Below, in pieces: positions 57,601-64,000 of a DNA stretch of 64,000 nucleotides. The position numbers and the translations under genes are program-made. The notes beneath the pieces are model-generated. The model ran no database searches. It worked only from the letters and a program-made list of their open reading frames with translations, and was not told the DNA's origin. Position 1 is the stretch's first letter. The number at the start of each line of letters is the position of its first letter. The stretch lies in assembly GCF_007655135.1 (NCBI RefSeq), contig NC_045130.1:18047363-18111362 (forward strand), in the 5' to 3' direction. Source of the stretch: Punica granatum (taxonomy: Eukaryota; Streptophyta; Magnoliopsida; Myrtales; Lythraceae).

Positions 57601-59714
57601 GGGTCAATACCGGATTCCTTTGCCCCGATTTAAATTCTTTCCCGAATTTTATTGTTTTTTCCCGCATCCATGAAGTTGGTATCGTTTTATCGATTCTTTA
57701 AATAACGTGTTTGTGCATGTTTGTGTGCTTGAATGCGTTTTCCAAATCATGACGACATCGCTTTTGTTAAATACGTGTCACTTATCGTGTTTAACGCTTG
57801 AGCATGCGAGAAATAGTCAAAATCGGGTTCAAGAGAACGTTTGAGACCTGAAATGGGTCAAGGAAACCCACGGCTATTCCCAAGAGGAAAGAGCCGAAGG
57901 TTCCTCGACCTTATTCGGGTCAAGAACGGTCTCTTACCTCGATGAAATCAATTTCTCGGATTTTTGTGCAAATTGCAATTTCAATATCATCGCAAATCCC
58001 GCATTAAAATTCCTTTATAACATTGTCTTTCAAGCAAACATGCGTGGATTCGAATATTGATGACTTATTTGGGTTCATTCGGTTATGAGGGTATTTTTGG
58101 TTATTTGACCAAATTATTCTCGATCCTTGTGAAACCATCTCGGTTATCGAATCACGAATTGTTTTCACAATTAATGCATTCGGCAATAACCTTAAGCGTT
58201 AATTCCACGAACGGGTTAATCGAGACGCTCACACGGTTAATTCATTCAATCCTAAACAACTTTGCACGAACTGGATATTAATTTGTAACTTGCGTCGACG
58301 AATTATAAAATGGTATTAATGCCCTTTTCAAAACCCTCATACTTTCAAATTCGTATTGTGTTGTTCCCCTTTTCTGAAAACAAATTTTCAAATCAAGGGC
58401 AAGAACATCATTTTGTGATTTGGCGTCATCTTAGCATCGTTTAGGGTACTAGTCGGGTATTCTGTATCGAAAATACAATTACCCGACTAATCATTTCACT
58501 CGACTTAACCAAATGCTAGAAAATGGTTAGGTGAAACTCTAGGTTCCAAATATAGAGTCAAAACACAATTTTGGATGAATTCAGTGTAACTTCAGTGTCA
58601 CCACACCGAATCACTGTAAAAGCAATTCACACACAGGAAACTTGACTACTGACATCCGATATGTCAAGTTCTCAAACCAAAGCCGAATGCTAAAACATTA
58701 GCACGCATTTGTTTGTCTAGGGTAGGATTTGCATGCCAAAATACTCCAGATTAACAATTTGCTAAGACACGTATATTTGACAGTAGCAAACACTTTGTCT
58801 GTTATTAACATGTTGCGTGTTACTTTTCTGCACCTGTTTGCTATGCGGGTCGAACTTGATCCCTAGGCCGAATAATATTAGGGTTTAATGTCCTAATCAT
58901 CGTACAACATGGTCCAATGCCCTAATCATCACTCACAGGGTCCAACGCCCTATTCAGTGAGAGTATGCATTGAATTTCAGTTCTTCAGTCTTTTCCCTAA
59001 ACTCACGGTGAGTTAGAGCGGAATAATAACCGAACGTGAATCGACTGGAATTCAACCCTATTTGTAATTTGTATTTATTGTTTTCGAGAGCATTGTAAGG
59101 ATTTTATTTTGTACATTTATTCTGTAAGAATTCTAGTCGGCGAGCGAACGGTCCGAGAGTCGAATTAATCGAATCGGTCTAATGCTTGTCCATACACAAG
59201 TAAATCCAAGATCTCGCCGTTTCGGTTCACGCAGAGATTCAACCTCCATGGTTCGATGAACTGTAGCGCAAGATTGTGAACCAATTCCCCGACACACGGA
59301 TTTACTTCTCTCTCGGCTTCTCAACCGATATTGTTTGATTCGTCGAACTTACGGTGTCAAAACGTGCGAGCCGAGCGCAACTTAATTCATGCGGTAAATA
59401 ATAAAACATGCAAGCCTAGCAAACCAGAGTACCGAAAGGGCCTGCGGGATATAGGCCCGCACGTAACATGAACCCCCGAACTCGAACTTTCCGATTCTGC
59501 ACAGATCAATGCCTTAACAACAACTAGGTGGTCCATACCCATAGACTCGGGTAACTTATCGGCCCTCAACTTTCGAGTCATAAAATGATAAGTGGTGACT
59601 CCTTCTCACGCGTGTCCGTCACGCGTCCCCACGGGAAGGTGAACACTCCCAAGCCACGCGATCTAAAAGCGCGCGATGCGGGCCCCGACGAGAGTCCACA
59701 TTCGGGTCCGTACA
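54609..59714 (-). mobile_element. Large TG...CA repeat, copy B (5106 bp, inverted relative to copy A)
   Basis: On + it begins TGTCAGCACCCC (inverse of copy A's end) and finishes ...GGTCCGTACA (inverse of copy A's start). Large blocks pair with copy A in reverse order (59400-59714 with 45269-45600; 58300-58900 with 46100-46700; 55420-55920 with about 48650-49130). The length difference lies mostly at 56450-57350, including a roughly 190-bp tandem duplication (about 56746 and 56939). Flanks CAAAC and CCCAC do not form a duplication, so one junction was reshaped. No coding capacity. Confidence 0.75.
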
Positions 59715-61129
59715 CCCACAATGAGATTGCTACATGGGTCGTTATGTGACTGTCATTAGCAGATCTCATAGTAACTATGGTGCAGTAGTCCTTTAACTTG
59801 AGGTCACCATAGATTCCTACATGAAATGTTGTATACTTTGATACTGTCAAACGTCACCGTAACAAGCTGGTTATAAAAGACAATTATTAGGTATTGCCAC
59901 AGAGCACAAAGAGGAATGTGAGTGACCAAGATAAGATTTGTCCCTCCTACCTAATGGGAGCGATATCTCACGGCCGCTTGGTGGGTAGAGTCTAAAAGTA
60001 TATGCATACCCAAATGAGTCGATATAGGGATATCGAGCTCATTTGTTCTGATAGACTTACTCGGTAAACCAAGAAAGAAAGATTGAGTCATACAAGGATG
60101 ACATCGACTATGTCTTGGACTCAATAGAAATATAAAGGACAAATGGATTATACTGTACGGAAACATAAGTCACAAGGTTCGTCGAGAAATTGACTTTTCG
60201 ATTACTTGAGTAACAATGATGTATTGCTAGACACCGCTCACTGTTTGTAATATTGAAATAGAGATTTCGATATTACTGTCAACGTAATCGAGAGCCTACA
60301 GGGTCACACACTACGACTAAATCGACAGAATAATTTTGAAACAATAAAATCATATAATATTGATTAGCCGATTTAAGGTGCGACCGATTAATCGGATATT
60401 TAATCAAATTAAATTTGCCGATTAATTAGACATAATTTATTAGACCGATTTATGCATACAAATGGGCCATACATATGTATACACTTATACATACACATGG
60501 GCCATTCATATGTCTACATTTATACATACACATGGGCCATACATATGTCTACATTTATACATACACACGGGCTAATTAAATGATGCCATTTACCTAGACA
60601 CATGGCATATTGTAAACTCTATTTTTCTCAATCCCATACCGGTTGGACATGCAAATTGTCCCCCCTTCATATTACTTATAAAAGGGGCAGTGTATGCATG
60701 TATAGATTAGAGATATATATGTATGCTTACATATTTTGGATGTGTAGGCGTATACATATATATATATAAACGGTCATATATATGTGTGTGCTTTTATATA
60801 CACGTATATATAAGATATATATGTGTGGGCATAATTGAGTTGAATTGTTCAACTCATGAAGTCCAATTAAGTCTAATAATTTTAGTTGTCGCACCGGTGT
60901 TTCCTTCGAGAGTTGGCCGCTAACACCGCCAATCTCGAAAACCCGTCGATAAAGTCGGTGTGAATACTTGTAGAGGTGTCACACTTGTGGCGCTCAGTCA
61001 ACAATTTTAAAATTACAGGTACGATTTATCTACTCCTATTCTTTTAATAGGTCTGGAAATTAGTTTCACGGGTATGAAATTTTGAATTTCTATTCCTTTT
61101 AGGCTTCTGTAGACCCTGTGAAACTAGCA
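59715..61129 (+). repeat. Copia 3' LTR, lacking its first 362 bases
   Basis: A direct repeat of 44079-44896 plus 50106-50641. It starts CCCACAATG, equivalent to 44079 in the 5' LTR. TATA box at 60677-60683. It ends AACTAGCA at 61129. It lacks the MITE and copy A found in the 5' LTR, and keeps about 90 bases (60500-60605) that the 5' LTR does not show. Confidence 0.85.
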
Positions 61130-62199
61130 GCTGGTACCGCCATTATGAACGAGGAATGCACGAAAATATGAAATAAAGCCGAATCAGGGACAAAGAGAAC
61201 GTCAAAGATCCAAATCGAGTGAGAGGGGTCTTGGCCCCCATTCTCACGGGTTAGGCCAAGACCTTATTCACCCGATTCGAGTCTAAGGCAGTTTTTTCGA
61301 CTCTGTTTCGTACACAACATATACACAACCACATATATAACACGATATTGAGCGGGTGTCAATAAAACAATATCGACAAGGAAAACGAGATAAATCGAAA
61401 ACGCTGTAAACACAAATATAAAGTCGGATCGGGGTCAAAGAGTCCGTTTTGACCCAAGTTGGGTTAGGAAGGGGCTGGACCGAACCCTCTTGGGTTGGGT
61501 TGAGATCCCTCTTAACCCAACTCAGGTCCTCACGGATTCGCCGACTCCAATCTCCACCTTATCTCCCTACCAGTGCGTTAAAGGTTAAAAGACCTACTCC
61601 TCTAAGTGTATGAACGTTATACCTACGCCTCGGGGCATAAATAGAGTGGCTTAATTGCTTAGAAGAGCCGCGGGAGAAGGGGACCCGAGAAGAAGGACGT
61701 TAGGTTGAGGTCTCAAGCGAAGAGACCTGAGAGAGGGGAGGATCATCGAATGTGCACGAGACTTGGAAACCTACAAAACAACAGAGGAAGAAGAGGGAGG
61801 CACTGAGAGGAGGTCTCAGGTAGAAGGGCCCGAGAAGAGGAGCTGCGGTTGGGGGGCTTGGGGAGGAGACCCGAAAGGGTGGTGGCACCATCGTGGAAGA
61901 TTTGGCTCTCAGTGCGGGACTCTCCTACTCTCAGGGAGAAAGAGAACCACGGGTGGTTCACCCACAAAGGTGGGCATGACTCACTGGGACTTGAAAGGAA
62001 AGAAAATCACCGAAAAATGAAAGAAAGTTAAGTGAGGTCACTGTTGTGTTAAGCTAGTTCAGAAGGTTTTGGGTCTCAAATGGAGAAACGAACATTGTGG
62101 TCGGACTTAATAGGTCGAGAATAAGAGGGGAATACAATTATTTTGAAGTTGGGGTCGAGTCAATGAGCGGCGTCGCGGCTGTGATTGGAAAACCAGGGT

Positions 62200-62770
62200 G
62201 GTTTCCAATGAAGGTGAATGGTTTTGGGGTAGAGGAGATGATGAGTAGTGATGGGTGGTGATGAGTTGAAGAGAGAGAAGTGATGAGTGGTGATAAATTG
62301 ATGGCTGACGAGGTGAGAGAAGTTGAAAATAGATTATGAGTTGAAGATGAATGTAGTGATAGTGAGAGGATTTGTGATAAAGAGAGTTGTATAGAAAGAT
62401 TGGAAGAAGAGAGAAGAGGAAGAGGTGAATAGTAGTTGTATTTGTGTATGTAGATGTGCATGTAGATGAGTCAATGGTGAATCGAATGAAAGAGAAGAAG
62501 TGGATAGAAGATGTGTGTGTGTGTATATGTATGGTGGTGGATAAGAAGAAGATAGAAAGAAGATAGGTGGATGATGATTGGTTGGAAGAAGATTTTGGTG
62601 AGTTGTGATTGGATGGTGATGGATTGGAAGATGATAGTATATTGGAGATGGATGGATAGTAGAAATGTATGTAGATGTGTAGGTGGTGTATAGGTGTATG
62701 GAAAGTGAATCGAAGAAAAAGCGAGGAAGCAAGGATGTGATTAGTGGATAGTAAAAGTAGAAGAAAGGAA
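62200..62770. repeat. C-poor, G/A/T-rich low-complexity tract
   Basis: Over some 570 bases the + strand has almost no C, with degenerate gatgatgag, gtggtg and gaagaaga units and a (GT)n run near 62512-62526. The strand bias removes stop codons on the - strand and creates long His/Ser/Thr/Ile-rich frames there. Confidence 0.85.
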
Positions 62771-63372
62771 AAGGGAGTCGGAATGTTTGGGTTCCAATTG
62801 AGCGGGCGTCCAATTTTACGAGGACGAATGGATGGCATGCTGTTGATGTTGGTGAGCAGATGAATTTTTAGAGTCCACTCCGGATATCTCGTTGAGCCGC
62901 GGGTGCTTGGGGGTCCTTTTCGATCCATTTGGATGATTCAAGCGGAGTTAATTGCTTTGGTCGATTCCCCGCATGTTGTGGCCCTATTATGGTCATTTCT
63001 GTATCTTTTACTGTCGGGATCAACCGATTGACTTTTGTTAACCCGGGCTTATCTCGGGGTTAACCTGAGGTTGATTGTAGAATTTGGGGCTCAAGGCCTT
63101 GCTTAAGGTTTCTAGATGGTTTAGGGAGCATTCAGAGCTCGTTGGGATGATCCCCCATTGCAATAGGCTTCAAGGGCCAAGTTGGAAACCATGATCCATT
63201 TAAGGGCTCACCGGCTCAAGAAGATGATTTACAAAATGCGCTCGAAGAGGCTTCTCATCCGTTTGACATCATGAGAAATTCATAGAACACCATATTGTGT
63301 GTTACTAATAATCGAGCAACCTTGGAAGTCTATTGGAAGGCACTTGAGATCAGTCGGGAGCTACTAGAGAAG

Positions 63373-63860
63373 TGTAAATGATTTTTGGAGAGCGATCAGA
63401 AAAGTACTCACTGGTCCTGAGAACCCTTAGGGTTGGCTGAGCCTAATTTCGAACATTTACGATTGGCCTGATGAGCCGATGGCCTAGGGAGCCTCGCTAG
63501 AAGGGCCCTACTTTTCTCTTTCTTGGGAGTCACTCTGAGGTGTGGATGATTTTCGAAAATCGACCGAAAGAGTGCTCCTTGGTCCTAGGAACCCTTGGAG
63601 TTAGCTGAGCCTGATCTCGGATGTTTACAATTAGCCTGACGAGCTGGCAGCTTGGGAACCCGGTGGAAATGGCCACTTTTTTTCCTGCTCGAGAGACACT
63701 CGTGAGGTATTGATGATTTCTGGAAATCGACCGGAAGAGTGCTCATTGGCCTTGGGAACCCCTGTGATTGGCTAAGCCTGGCCTTAGATATTTACGATTG
63801 GCCTGCCAAGCTAGTGGCTCGAGAGCTTCGCTAGAAACCGCCTGCGATTACTTAGGAGTC
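63373..63860 (+). repeat. Tandem array, three units of about 168 bp
   Basis: Equivalent points 'ggtcctgagaaccctt' (63413), 'ggtcctaggaaccctt' (63581) and 'ggccttgggaacccct' (63748) are 168 and 167 bases apart. Each unit also has gtgctc-ttgg, ggctgagcct and tttacgattggcctg-like blocks. A further pair flanks the array: 'agatgatttacaaaatgcgc' (63224) and 'agatgattcataggatgtgc' (63872). Confidence 0.9.
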
Positions 63861-64000
63861 CTCTTGCTCAAGCAGATGATTCATAGGATGTGCTCAAAGG
63901 GGCTACTCATCAATTTAGCAACATGAGAGATCTTCAGAGCCCAATATTGGATATTTTCAGATGGTTGGGGATCGAGCGATGAATAGTGCTGTCGAAGTCC

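Larger units (their letters stand above)
43717..61129 (+). mobile_element. Ty1/copia retrotransposon, complete span including nested insertions
   Basis: 5' LTR starts TGTTGGG at 43717 and ends ...CTTGCA at 50641. A degenerate initiator-Met-type primer-binding site follows, then gag-pol (51332-54540), then a truncated 3' LTR (59715-61129) ending ...CTAGCA. Flanks GTCGG (43712-43716) and GCTGG (61130-61134) are a decayed 5-bp target duplication; in copy A of the host repeat the same place reads GTCGG directly followed by TATTGCC. Without the insertions the element would be of normal copia size. Copia order is shown by integrase lying before RT. Confidence 0.85.
61130..64000 (+). mobile_element. 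Large TG...CA repeat, copy C, right part (runs off the window)
   Basis: Resumes with GCTGGTACCGCC where copy A reads GTCGGTATTGCC, and continues with the same cacgag / tcgggtcaag-type composition. It contains a C-poor stretch (62200-62770) and a tandem array (63373-63860). No end was seen before 64000. The 273-codon - strand frame at 62107-62928 is the reverse of the C-poor repeat and is not taken as a gene. Confidence 0.6.

Noticed and set aside
45269..59714. Copies A and B taken as the two ends of one giant inverted-repeat transposon enclosing the copia gene
   Set aside because: Each copy has its own TG...CA ends, sequence between them is a copia with its own direct LTR pieces outside, and a third copy exists in direct orientation to A.
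62107..62928. 273-codon frame on the - strand, the longest unexplained frame in the last 10 kb
   Set aside because: It is the reverse of a C-poor low-complexity tract. The product is a His/Ser/Thr/Ile run with no domain, and two other frames on the same strand are also open.

Overview
This is a nuclear window from a flowering plant, almost certainly a eudicot. The evidence is split genes with GT/AG introns, an AT-rich intergenic background, many (CT)n and (AT)n microsatellites, Ty1/copia and Ty3/gypsy LTR retrotransposon remains, and several families of miniature inverted-repeat elements (MITEs). The proteins are recognisably plant-type: GET1, mitochondrial ACP and a PUP purine permease. I cannot name the species.

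Gene-bearing part (about 4-31 kb). Four host genes can be supported. (1) A seven-exon GET1/WRB homologue on + (5185-8991, 177 aa), part of the ER receptor that inserts tail-anchored proteins. (2) A two-exon mitochondrial acyl carrier protein on - (10914-13298, 127 aa) with a 2 kb intron. (3) A purine permease (PUP11-like) on + (main exon 15617-16710, probable first coding exon 14958-15033). It diverges from the ACP gene and the two probably share a short promoter around 13.3-13.6 kb. (4) A single-exon, Ser/Arg-rich plant protein of unknown function on - (29998-30936, 312 aa) with an N-terminal Cys motif. These look like independent housekeeping or transport genes, not a pathway cluster.

Between and around the genes lie decayed mobile elements: a copia RNase H end (1-262), a 2.3 kb element with subrepeat-built inverted ends (1652-3920), a CACTA-like terminus (about 19034-19400), a gypsy (Tat/Athila-like) LTR with primer-binding site (about 19630-21139), an element that seems to carry a host membrane-protein fragment (about 22106-23305), foldback MITEs (27064-27525, 28047-28680, 38952-39760), a MULE-like MITE (31925-32373), a hAT MITE with a perfect 8-bp target duplication (37980-38171), and three copies of one MITE family with GTTTG/CAAAC ends (21764, 36679, 52990).

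The last 24 kb (39761-64000) is a nest of retroelements at least four levels deep. A foldback MITE (38952-39760) was hit by a large TG...CA repeat (copy C, starting 39761 and running off the window). Copy C was then split by a Ty1/copia retrotransposon (43717-61129). The copia 5' LTR took a 'GGGGTGGCAAT' MITE, and that took copy A (45269-50003, 4735 bp) of the same large TG...CA repeat. The copia 3' half carries copy B of that repeat in inverted orientation (54609-59714, 5106 bp), with loss of the RNase H region and the first roughly 360 bp of the 3' LTR. The copia coding region is interrupted by stops, frameshifts, a 186-bp MITE and an altered RT active-site motif, so it is dead. I found no tRNA, rRNA or CRISPR, and no clearly new protein system. 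The most unusual item is the family of very long, non-coding, LTR-like repeats and the order in which the insertions happened.
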